Source: an uncultured Achromobacter sp. (GTDB lineage: Bacteria > Pseudomonadota > Gammaproteobacteria > Burkholderiales > Burkholderiaceae_B). Taken from it: DNA of 5,535 bases. The notes under the pieces are model-generated. The model was not told the DNA's origin and made no database searches. It saw only the letters and a program-made list of their open reading frames with translations. The stretch spans positions 1 through 5,535 of the forward strand of contig CAJYKY010000295.1 in assembly GCA_913775005.1 (NCBI GenBank), read 5' to 3'. Shown piece after piece: positions 1 to 5,533 of this stretch (positions are counted from its first letter, which is position 1; every line of letters begins with the position of its first letter). Position numbers and translations under genes: made by a program.

Positions 1-1
1 C

Positions 2-940
2 CCCACCGTAACCCACGCCGCCGAGGCCGCAGCGTCAGCCGAGACCTGGCCCACCCGCCCCGTGCGCGTCGTGGTGCCGTATGGCCCGGGCGGCGCGGTC
101 GATGTCGCCACCCGCAAGATGGCGCAAATGCTTTCCACGCAGACCGGCCAAAGCTTCGTCGTTGAAAACAAGCCTGGCGCCACCGGCACCATCGGCGTCA
201 GCCAGGTGGCGCGCGCCACGCCCGACGGCTACACGCTGGTGGCCAACGACACCACCTATTCCCTGCTGCCGCACATCTTCAAGAAGCTGCCGTTCGACCC
301 CGCGCAGGATCTGCAACCCGTCACCGCGTTCGTCTTCGCCCCCATGGCCTTGGCCGTGTCGGCCGACAGCCCGTACCGCACGCTGGACGCGCTGATCGCG
401 GCGGCCAAGGCCAAGCCCAAGATGCTGACCTACGGGTCCGGCGGCCCAGGCACCACGCCGCACTTCGCCGCAGAAGGCCTGGCGCTGGCAACGGGCGCGC
501 AGTTCATGCATGTGCCGTTCAAGGGCGCGGCCGAAGCGACGCAAGCCGTGATGAGCAAGGTCATCGACTTCCAGTTCGCGTCGACCACCGGCGTGATGGG
601 TCCGGTGCAGGGCGGGCAGCTGCGGCTGCTGGCCGTCAGCGGCACAAAACGTCTTGAGGTGCTGCCCGATGTGCCCACCTTTGCCGAGGCGGGCGTGAAG
701 GATTTTGGCGTGGTCAACTGGACCGGTCTGTGGGTGCCCAAGGGCGCTCCGGCGGAAGTCACTGCGCGCCTTCAGCGCGAAGTGGCCAAGGCGATGGCAT
801 CGGACGAGATGAAAACCTTCGCTACCAAGATGGGCGCGGAACCGCGCGCCGTCAACGCCGACGCGTTCGCGCAGATTCTGGCGGACAGCGGTGTCATGTG
901 GGGCAACGTCGCCCGTAACATCGGCTTTGACGCGAAATAA
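2..940 (+). CDS. Bug/TctC-family periplasmic solute-binding protein, 5' end outside the window
   Basis: The reading frame is open from base 2, giving 312 visible residues and a TAA stop. The first visible residues (PTVTHAAEAAASAETWPTRP) look like the end of a signal peptide and the start of the mature chain, so only the start codon and most of the signal peptide are missing. An internal GTG at 62 lies inside the conserved first strand and is not a credible start. Family hallmarks in order are VVPYGPGG (ligand-cradling loop), VVENKPGATGTIG, ARATPDGYTL, YGSGGPGTTPH, HVPFKGAAEATQAVM, LLAVSG and LPDVPTFAEAG, ending in a normal tail (MWGNVARNIGFDAK). Family members bind carboxylates or related small molecules in the periplasm for TctAB-type transporters or signalling; no TctA or TctB gene is visible here. 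The lactonase follows after 16 nt, suggesting one operon. The ligand cannot be read from the sequence. Confidence 0.95.
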   Translation, partial: PTVTHAAEAAASAETWPTRPVRVVVPYGPGGAVDVATRKMAQMLSTQTGQSFVVENKPGATGTIGVSQVARATPDGYTLVANDTTYSLLPHIFKKLPFDPAQDLQPVTAFVFAPMALAVSADSPYRTLDALIAAAKAKPKMLTYGSGGPGTTPHFAAEGLALATGAQFMHVPFKGAAEATQAVMSKVIDFQFASTTGVMGPVQGGQLRLLAVSGTKRLEVLPDVPTFAEAGVKDFGVVNWTGLWVPKGAPAEVTARLQREVAKAMASDEMKTFATKMGAEPRAVNADAFAQILADSGVMWGNVARNIGFDAK

Positions 941-944
941 TCCC

Positions 945-950
945 GGGAGA
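945..950 (+). promoter_or_regulatory. Ribosome binding site of the lactonase gene
   Basis: GGGAGA lies 6 nt before the ATG at 957. It decides the start against an in-frame ATG upstream at 891, which would overlap the Bug gene by 50 bp and add 22 residues unlike the family. Confidence 0.75.
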
Positions 951-956
951 CACACC

Positions 957-1886
957 ATGTTTATTGTGCAAGCGCCGGACGTCATTGAATTTGACGTCTG
1001 GACCCGCCTGCCCGATGCCCTGCGCAAGCCAGAGCGCAGCGATTGGGCGGATGCGAACCGGGGCGGCGCGCCGGTCGATTCCTTTCTGGAAGGGCCGGTC
1101 TTTGACGTCGACGGCAATCTGTACGTCACCGACATCCCGTGGGGCCGCATCTTCCGCGTCACGCCGGACCGACAGTGGACGCTCGTCGCGCAGTACGACG
1201 GCGAGCCCAATGGCATGAAATTTCTAGACCCGCAGCGCCTGTTGATCACGGACTACAAGAACGGGCTGATGACGCTGGATATCGCCAGCGGCGCCATCAC
1301 GCCGCTGCTGACCCGGCGCAACAGCGAACGCTTCAAGGGCGTCAACGACCTGATCTTCGACTCCCAGGGCAATCTGTATTTCACGGATCAGGGCCAAAGC
1401 GGCTTGCATGATCCCAGCGGCCGCCTGTACCGGTTGTGTCCGGACGGCCAGCTGGATCAGCTGCTGTGCAACATCCCCAGCCCGAACGGCGTGGCGCTGT
1501 CGCCCGATGAACGCGTGCTGTATCTGGCGGTGACGCGCGGCAATTGCGTCTGGCGCGTGCCGCTCTTGCCCGATGGCAGCGTCAGTAAGGTCAGCCAGTT
1601 CTTCACGTCATACGGCCCCAGTGGCCCGGACGGCCTGGCGGTGGATGCCGAAGGCAATGTGCTGGTCTGTAACCCTGGGCTGGGCTACGTCTGGTTGCTG
1701 AATCACCGGGCCGAACCCGTCAAGATCTGGCGCAGCCCGGCAGGCGCGTCCACGACCAATCTGGCCTTTGGCGGTGCCGACCGGCGCACGCTGTACTGCA
1801 CGGAATCCACCACGGGTTCCATCCTGATCGCGCAGGCGCCGCATGCGGGCTTACCGCTGGCTCAGCGCAAACGCGACAAGCTGTAG
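957..1886 (+). CDS. SMP-30/gluconolactonase/LRE-family lactonase
   Basis: This 309-residue protein has no signal peptide and is probably cytoplasmic. It is a six-bladed beta-propeller of the SMP-30/gluconolactonase family, which hydrolyses sugar-acid and other lactones using one divalent metal. The repeated propeller pattern D-x-x-GN-L-Y-V-T-D is visible near residues 50-59, 135-144 and 230-238. Aligned by eye, the four metal-site residues of characterised members are all present: E45 (EGPVFD), N130 (KGVNDL), N177 (SPNGVA) and D225 (GPDGLAVD). The spacing (85, 47, 48) is close to human SMP30 E18, N103, N154 and D204. The protein is therefore probably active, but the lactone is unknown. The gene follows the Bug gene by 16 nt and so probably acts on something imported by that system or made from it. 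Its last 25 bp overlap the convergent methyltransferase gene. A 10-bp hairpin lies at codons 7-15. Confidence 0.93.
   Translation: MFIVQAPDVIEFDVWTRLPDALRKPERSDWADANRGGAPVDSFLEGPVFDVDGNLYVTDIPWGRIFRVTPDRQWTLVAQYDGEPNGMKFLDPQRLLITDYKNGLMTLDIASGAITPLLTRRNSERFKGVNDLIFDSQGNLYFTDQGQSGLHDPSGRLYRLCPDGQLDQLLCNIPSPNGVALSPDERVLYLAVTRGNCVWRVPLLPDGSVSKVSQFFTSYGPSGPDGLAVDAEGNVLVCNPGLGYVWLLNHRAEPVKIWRSPAGASTTNLAFGGADRRTLYCTESTTGSILIAQAPHAGLPLAQRKRDKL
975..1001 (+). repeat. Inverted repeat (hairpin) inside the 5' end of the lactonase gene
   Basis: GACGTCA (978-984) and TGACGTC (992-998) are perfect inverted copies separated by 7 nt. In RNA the stem extends by one G-U pair (977/999) and two C-G pairs (976/1000 and 975/1001), giving 10 pairs with a 7-nt loop. 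It begins 19 nt after the A of the start codon. It is coding sequence for the stretch around DVIEFDV, and its function is not known. Confidence 0.5.
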
Positions 1887-2494
1887 ACGGAAGCCGGCGG
1901 CAGGTTCATCGGCACGAACCGCGCCCGCCGGGCCGACAGGCCAAAGTCACTCAGCACGCTGTCCGAAATCGGGCAGCGCATGCCGTAGGTGAACAGGTGC
2001 ATGGCCCCGCCGGGGCGCATCGCCTCGAATACCACCTCCAGCAAGCGGCCGTGGTGTGCCGAACTCATGTTGCGCAGGGGCAGGCCGCAGATGGTGGCGC
2101 CGATGCCGTCCAGGGCCGGATGCGTATGGCGCGACAGGTCTTCGGCCGACGCCTGAAGCACGGTGGCCCCCGGAAACTGCTGGCGCAGCCGCGAGCTCAT
2201 GCCGACATCCTGTTCCACCAGCACGAGGTTCGATGGATCCACGCCCTTGCGCACCATCTCACGCGTGAACACGCCCGTGCCGCAGCCCAGCTCCAGCACC
2301 TTGCCGGCGGCCGGTTGCAAGGGCGCGGTAATGGCGGCCGCCAGCGCCGCGCTGGACGGGGCGATGGCGCCGATCGCAGAAGGGTTCGCCAGCATCGCCT
2401 TGATGAACTGGCTGCGCTCCTGAACCCAGTGCAACGAACGATGCGACAAGGGGTTAAGTCGCGCAGCGGTCTTGAGTGACTGCCTGAAATGCAT
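1862..2494 (-). CDS. Class I SAM-dependent methyltransferase, PmtA-like
   Basis: This 210-residue protein has a Rossmann-type methyltransferase fold. Residues 66-76 (VLELGCGTGVF) form the SAM-binding motif I. E94 in LVLVEQD is the acidic residue ending strand 2 that normally binds the SAM ribose. GLPLRNM near 137-143 fits motif IV, and MRPGGAMHLFTYG near 159-171 fits the motif V/VI region. The segment before motif I, IKAMLANPSAIGAIAPSS (31-48), is typical of the bacterial phospholipid N-methyltransferase (PmtA)/KsgA-like group, so a lipid amine or similar substrate is possible but unproven. The ATG at 2494 was chosen for length and for a GGAG 11 nt upstream. An ATG at 2539 (15 residues longer, AAGG 6 nt upstream) is a real alternative. 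The gene lies opposite to all its neighbours, overlaps the lactonase 3' end by 25 bp, and looks functionally unrelated to the catabolic genes. Confidence 0.85.
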   Translation of the reverse strand: MHFRQSLKTAARLNPLSHRSLHWVQERSQFIKAMLANPSAIGAIAPSSAALAAAITAPLQPAAGKVLELGCGTGVFTREMVRKGVDPSNLVLVEQDVGMSSRLRQQFPGATVLQASAEDLSRHTHPALDGIGATICGLPLRNMSSAHHGRLLEVVFEAMRPGGAMHLFTYGMRCPISDSVLSDFGLSARRARFVPMNLPPASVYSLSRLR

Positions 2495-2659
2495 AGTGCG
2501 TCTGACTCCAAACGGGCGACACGCCAGCGTGCCTGCCATCGCAGACCTTAACCGCGCCCCACCCCGCGCGTCCTCAACCGGATGTAAGCACTCCTGCCAA
2601 GTTGACACGAGTGGCCGGTCGCAGCGACGCGCATAAAATCAGCGAAAAAACGGCCGTAC

Positions 2660-2672
2660 GCGTGGGCCACGC
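2660..2672. repeat. Dyad just upstream of the lysR ribosome binding site
   Basis: GCGTGG-G-CCACGC is a perfect 6+1+6 palindrome ending 5 nt before the AAGGGGGA ribosome binding site. A related shorter dyad (CACGC-CA-GCGTG) lies at 2520-2531 near the methyltransferase start. It could be an operator for autoregulation or a chance palindrome in GC-rich DNA. Confidence 0.35.
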
Positions 2673-2677
2673 CAGCC

Positions 2678-2685
2678 AAGGGGGA
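2678..2685 (+). promoter_or_regulatory. Ribosome binding site supporting the TTG start of lysR
   Basis: AAGGGGGA lies 5 nt before TTG at 2691. No ATG or GTG in this frame fits better, and the residues that follow are the standard LysR N-terminus, so the TTG start is well supported. Confidence 0.8.
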
Positions 2686-2690
2686 CATTC

Positions 2691-3629
2691 TTGAATATCC
2701 GACACATTCGCTTCTTCACCGTACTGGCCGAGGAACTGAACTTCACACGCGCGGCGGCGCGGCTGCATGTGGCGCAGCCTGCGCTGAGCCAGCAGATCCG
2801 CGTCATCGAAGAAAACATGGGAACGCAGCTGTTCGAGCGTTCTGCACGGCCGCTGCGGCTGACGGATGCGGGTGCGTATTTCTTCGTGCAGGCGCGCGAG
2901 ATCCTGGCCCAGTACGAGCAAGCCACGGTGGGCGTGCGCGATATCGGCCGGGGGCGCACGGGCTGGCTGGGAATCGGATTTACGCGGTCAGCCATTTACA
3001 GCGTCTTGCCTCCCGCGCTCAAGGCTTACAACCGGCAGCATCCCCATGTGGAACTGAAGCTGTTTGAAATGGTGACCGAGGAACACGAACGCGCGCTGCA
3101 AGAGCATCGCATCCACATTGCCATCGGCAGGCAGGCGCAGCCGCTGCCCGGCTTTGAGACGCGGCTGCTGCTGCGCGAGCGGCTGATGGCGGTGCTGCCG
3201 CCCGATCACCCGCTTGCCCGGCGCAAACGCCTGCGGATTGCGGAGCTGGCGGACGACGCCTTCGTGCTGTATCCCCGCCACCCAGGCGCGCACTTTCCGC
3301 GCCTGATCGAAACGCTGTGCCAGGACGCCGGCTTCACGCCGCGCGTGGCGCATCAGGCGTTTGAAATCCAAACGGCGATTGCGCTGGTAGCGGCGGGTCT
3401 GGGCGTGACACTGGTGGGGGAATCCGTAGCGGGCAATGGCCGCCAGGATGTGCGGTATCTGCCGCTGGAAGGCGGCGATGATGCGGCGTTGACGACGCTG
3501 ACCTGCACGTATCGAGCCGGCGATGTGTCGCCTGCGCTGCATGATTTCGTTCAGATTTTGCTTCCAGGGGTGGGGTCACCGTTGACCGGCCCGGCGCGGG
3601 CCAGGCGACGTACGCCGGGCAGGCAATGA
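2691..3629 (+). CDS. LysR-family transcriptional regulator
   Basis: This 312-residue protein starts at TTG. The N-terminal winged helix-turn-helix spans residues 1-60, with FTRAAARLHVAQPALSQQIR at 18-37 and the closing LFERSARPLRLTDAG at 47-61. A linker helix follows, then a two-lobed effector domain (about 92-290). The pattern GFTRSAIYSVLPPAL (97-110) and FEMVTEEHERAL (125-136) resembles the BenM/CatM/CbnR subgroup. S100 and T129 align by eye with the BenM residues S99 and T128 that contact muconate, which suggests a small carboxylate effector. The last 15 or so residues (basic, Arg-rich) extend past the usual end. The gene is divergent from the methyltransferase and 100 bp upstream of the RraA-like gene, with a LysR-type dyad between them. 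The RraA-like and Bug genes downstream are its most likely targets, perhaps with the upstream Bug-lactonase pair. Effector and targets are inferred. Confidence 0.94.
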   Translation: MNIRHIRFFTVLAEELNFTRAAARLHVAQPALSQQIRVIEENMGTQLFERSARPLRLTDAGAYFFVQAREILAQYEQATVGVRDIGRGRTGWLGIGFTRSAIYSVLPPALKAYNRQHPHVELKLFEMVTEEHERALQEHRIHIAIGRQAQPLPGFETRLLLRERLMAVLPPDHPLARRKRLRIAELADDAFVLYPRHPGAHFPRLIETLCQDAGFTPRVAHQAFEIQTAIALVAAGLGVTLVGESVAGNGRQDVRYLPLEGGDDAALTTLTCTYRAGDVSPALHDFVQILLPGVGSPLTGPARARRRTPGRQ

Positions 3630-3632
3630 GCA

Positions 3633-3647
3633 ATAAGCAAACCTTAT
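3633..3647. promoter_or_regulatory. Candidate LysR-type binding site (T-N11-A dyad)
   Basis: ATAAG-CAAAC-CTTAT is a perfect 5+5+5 dyad obeying the T-N11-A rule (T3634, A3646). It resembles the ATAC-N7-GTAT type bound by BenM/CatM relatives. It starts 4 bp after the lysR stop and lies upstream of the RraA-like gene, in a rare AT-rich patch. A TATAAA (3645-3650) overlaps its right arm and could be a -10 element without a recognisable -35. If the weak pair TTGGAC (3668-3673)/TAGCAT (3692-3697) is used instead, the dyad is centred near -64, the usual LysR recognition position. Confidence 0.55.
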
Positions 3648-3663
3648 AAAAGCATCAACTCCC

Positions 3664-3729
3664 TGTCTTGGACGCGTGCGGGCGGCAACCGTAGCATTCG
3701 TCGGACTTTCCTTTGACGAGTCCAAGACG
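3664..3729 (+). repeat. Long inverted repeat in the leader of the RraA-like gene
   Basis: GTCTTGGAC (3665-3673) and GTCCAAGAC (3720-3728) are perfect inverted copies. After one G/A mismatch (3674/3719) the pairing continues with CGT (3675-3677) to ACG (3716-3718), and a T-G wobble (3664/3729) closes the base. The enclosed loop is 38 nt. The 3' arm ends one base before the ATG at 3730, so the region where a ribosome would bind is in the stem. Competing short stems exist: GGACT (3703-3707) with AGTCC (3719-3723), and CGTC (3699-3702) with GACG (3715-3718). There is no T-tract after it, so it is not a terminator. A role in translational control is inference. Confidence 0.55.
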
Positions 3730-4422
3730 ATGAGCATGGCTTCCCCCTTGGCCACGGCGTTGGCGGCAATCGCCAAACCCATTGCGGCCCCTTTCCACGA
3801 GCTGTCCACGGCGGAAGTCTCCGACGCGCTTGACCGCCTGAACCTGCCCGGCAGCGCGCTGGGCATCGGCCCGGTCAGCACGGCGCATCGTCTGCTGGGC
3901 CGCGCTTTCACGCTGCGTTTCGCGCCCGTGGATGTCTCGCCCGGCACCGTCGGCGATTTCATCGACACCGTGCCGGCAGGCGCCGTGGTGGTGCTGGACA
4001 ACGGCGGGCGCACCGACTGCACAGTCTGGGGCGGCATCCTGACCGAAGTGGCCACCCTGCGCGAGGTAGCCGGCACCGTCATCAACGGCGTTTGCCGCGA
4101 CACCGCCGCCGCCGCGCAGTTTCAGTATCCGCTGCACAGCCGCGGCCGCTTCATGCGCACCGGCAAGGACCGCGTGCAGGTCGACGACGTGAACGGCCCC
4201 GTCAGCCTGGGCGATGTGCGCGTGCGGCCGGGCGACATCGTCATGGGCGACAGCGACGGCGTAGTGGTCGTGCCTGCCGAACGCGAAGACGAGGTGCTGG
4301 CACTGGCGCTGAGCACTCGCGATGCGGAGCTGGCCATTATTGAAAGCGTGCGTGCCGGCAAGACGCTGTCGCAAGCGCGGATCGATCACGGTTATCACAC
4401 GCTGCAACGGCGCCAGGGCTGA
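3730..4422 (+). CDS. RraA/HMG-aldolase-family protein
   Basis: This is a 230-residue cytoplasmic protein of the RraA-like family, which includes 4-hydroxy-4-methyl-2-oxoglutarate/4-carboxy-4-hydroxy-2-oxoadipate aldolases (metal-dependent, pyruvate-forming), oxaloacetate decarboxylases and the RNase E inhibitor RraA. Visible hallmarks are the N-terminal helix STAEVSDALDRL (26-37), the core VVVLDNGGRTDCTVWGGILTEVA (86-108) with its glycine-rich loop, and GTVINGVCRDT (115-125). R123 and D124 align with the substrate-binding Arg and metal-binding Asp of the Pseudomonas putida aldolase. PGDIVMGDSDGVVVVP (167-182) is the typical C-terminal motif. An aldolase or decarboxylase role is favoured over RNase E control because of the catabolic neighbours. 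The start is uncertain: ATG 3730 and ATG 3736 are both possible, neither has a clear Shine-Dalgarno sequence, and the leader forms a stem. The GTG at 3676 would add 18 residues not expected in the family. Confidence 0.9.
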   Translation: MSMASPLATALAAIAKPIAAPFHELSTAEVSDALDRLNLPGSALGIGPVSTAHRLLGRAFTLRFAPVDVSPGTVGDFIDTVPAGAVVVLDNGGRTDCTVWGGILTEVATLREVAGTVINGVCRDTAAAAQFQYPLHSRGRFMRTGKDRVQVDDVNGPVSLGDVRVRPGDIVMGDSDGVVVVPAEREDEVLALALSTRDAELAIIESVRAGKTLSQARIDHGYHTLQRRQG

Positions 4423-4552
4423 ACGCTGGCCACCATATCTAACTAGAACCGCGCGTCCGGCAAGAACCAAACAGAGCCAGGCGGCTGACTCAGCCCGCTG
4501 TCGCCACCCGGACGCCGCCCGCAACCCGCAAAAAAGGCAGGCAGGAGACAAC
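4423..4552 (+). promoter_or_regulatory. Intergenic leader of the second Bug gene with nested inverted repeats
   Basis: This 130-bp spacer contains GCGTCCGG (4453-4460) and its perfect inverse CCGGACGC (4508-4515). Inside the enclosed 47 nt lies the palindrome GGCTGA-C-TCAGCC (4483-4495), which can also fold as a short hairpin (4481-4498) with one bulge. No T-tract follows, so a classical terminator is not supported. No convincing -35/-10 pair was seen, and the second Bug gene may be read through from the RraA-like gene. Confidence 0.45.
4543..4547 (+). promoter_or_regulatory. Ribosome binding site of the second Bug gene
   Basis: AGGAG lies 5 nt before ATG 4553. It fixes the start, because the frame is open far upstream (to 4322) through the end of the RraA-like gene and the residues before 4553 are not signal-peptide-like. 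Confidence 0.8.
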
Positions 4553-5533
4553 ATGAACAACAAGGCATCGACCCGCGTCTATGCGGCCCTGGCGCTAGGC
4601 GCATGGGCCTGGATCCATCTCGGCGCGGCCCACGCGGACACGGCATCTGCAACAACGGAACCCTACCCCTGCCGGATCATCACGCTGGTATCGCCGTACC
4701 CTGCTGGCGGCACCACGGATATTCTGGCGCGATTATTGGCGCCGTCCTTGCAGGCGTCGCTGGGCGCCACCGTGATCGTGGACAACCGGGGTGGCGCCAG
4801 CAGCAATATCGGCACCGAATACGTGGCCAAGGCAACGCCCGACGGCTGCACCGCACTGCTGGGCAACAACACCGGCATCGTCATCAACCGCAATCTGTAC
4901 AAGCTGCGGCTGGATCCGGTGACGGCGTTGCAACCCGTGGCCAAGGTCGCCGCCATGCCGCTGGTGCTGTATGTGAACCCAAAGGTGCCCGCCACCACCG
5001 TCACCGAACTGGTCGCCTTGTTGAAGGCCAAGCCTGGCGTGTACAACTTTGCGTCGGGCGGCAGTGGCAGCCCGCAGCATCTGGCCGGTGAACTCTTCAA
5101 GCTGGCCGCTGGCGTCGACATGCAGCACATTCCGTACAAGGGCCAAGGCCCGGCCATGATGGACGTGATTGCCGGACAGGTGCAGGTGGCGTTCGAAACC
5201 ACCGCCGCGCTGTACCCGCAGGCGCAGGCCGGCCGCGTCACGCCGCTGGCCACGACAGGTGGGGCCCGTTCCGATGCGTTTCCCGCCGTGCCGACCATGC
5301 GCGAGGCCGGCTTTCCCGATCTGGCCCTGACTAACTGGTACGGCGTCTTTGTGCCTGCGGGCGTGCCGCAAGACCGGGTGCAGCGCCTGAGCGCAGCTTT
5401 GGAGACCGCGCTGGCGGCGCCAGACGTGCGCGCTCGCCTGGCCGAACTGGGCTCCGAACCGGTGGGCGGGTCGCCCGAGCACTTCCAGCGCTTTGTGAAA
5501 GCGGAGGTGCCCTGGGGGGAGTCCACCGGGTAG
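4553..5533 (+). CDS. Bug/TctC-family periplasmic solute-binding protein with unusual cysteines and C-terminus
   Basis: This 326-residue protein has a clear signal peptide: basic n-region (K4, R8), hydrophobic core (about 9-26) and AHA before the probable cleavage at 28/29. Bug hallmarks are ITLVSPYPAGGTTDILAR (43-60), VIVDNRGGASSNIGTEYVAKATPDG (74-98), LDPVTALQPVAKV (120-132), FASGGSGSPQHLAGELFK (167-183), HIPYKGQGPAMMDVIAGQVQ (192-211), FPAVPTMREAGFPD (243-256) and NWYGVFVPAGVP (261-272). The mature protein has two cysteines, C40 and C99, at positions where the family normally has other residues (YPxRPI and PDGYT). The chain ends abruptly at AEVPWGESTG, some 10-14 residues earlier than usual, after a run of six G (5514-5519), so a frameshift or a genuine short tail is possible. 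It is probably co-regulated with the RraA-like gene 130 bp upstream and presumably binds a related carboxylate; the ligand is unknown. Confidence 0.94.
   Translation: MNNKASTRVYAALALGAWAWIHLGAAHADTASATTEPYPCRIITLVSPYPAGGTTDILARLLAPSLQASLGATVIVDNRGGASSNIGTEYVAKATPDGCTALLGNNTGIVINRNLYKLRLDPVTALQPVAKVAAMPLVLYVNPKVPATTVTELVALLKAKPGVYNFASGGSGSPQHLAGELFKLAAGVDMQHIPYKGQGPAMMDVIAGQVQVAFETTAALYPQAQAGRVTPLATTGGARSDAFPAVPTMREAGFPDLALTNWYGVFVPAGVPQDRVQRLSAALETALAAPDVRARLAELGSEPVGGSPEHFQRFVKAEVPWGESTG

Larger units (their letters stand above)
2495..2690. promoter_or_regulatory. Divergent intergenic region between methyltransferase and lysR
   Basis: This 196-bp spacer must hold the promoters of both divergent genes. 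On the + strand a perfect TTGACA lies at 2602-2607 and an AT-rich TAAAAT at 2634-2639, but they are 26 bp apart, too far to pair as one sigma-70 promoter. TAAAAT may still be the -10 of lysR with a poor -35. Two short dyads sharing CACGC/GCGTG flank the region: CACGCCAGCGTG at 2520-2531 and GCGTGGGCCACGC at 2660-2672. No clear LysR-type T-N11-A dyad was found. Promoter positions are inferred. Confidence 0.45.

Noticed and set aside
35..1249. 404-codon open frame on the minus strand across the first Bug gene and the lactonase gene
   Set aside because: It is antisense to two well-supported genes, has Arg/His/Gly-rich low-complexity composition, no recognisable domain and no ribosome binding site. 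It is typical spurious antisense reading in GC-rich DNA.
2495..2608. Start of the methyltransferase at the GTG at 2608
   Set aside because: No ribosome binding site precedes it, and the extra 38 residues do not resemble the family. The ATG at 2539 remains possible and is noted in the gene entry.
2602..2639. Perfect TTGACA with downstream TAAAAT as a sigma-70 promoter for lysR
   Set aside because: The spacing is 26 bp instead of about 17, and no acceptable -10 lies at the right distance from TTGACA. One of the two elements may be used with a weak partner, but the pair is not supported.
3664..3729. Inverted repeat after lysR as an intrinsic terminator
   Set aside because: The loop is 38 nt and no T-tract follows; the sequence after the 3' arm is the start of the RraA-like gene.
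4322..4552. Upstream extension of the second Bug gene to the ATG at 4322
   Set aside because: The extension overlaps the RraA-like gene in another frame and is Arg/Pro/Ala-rich. The AGGAG-ATG at 4553 is followed by a proper signal peptide.
3655..4563. 302-codon open frame on the minus strand across the RraA-like gene
   Set aside because: It lies opposite a clearly conserved gene, and its composition (His/Arg/Gln/Ala) is that of an antisense shadow. No family motif is visible.
4663..5526. Long minus-strand open frames (to 5526, and 4733-5482) across the second Bug gene
   Set aside because: Both are antisense to a complete Bug gene with signal peptide and ribosome binding site, and neither has a domain or start signal.
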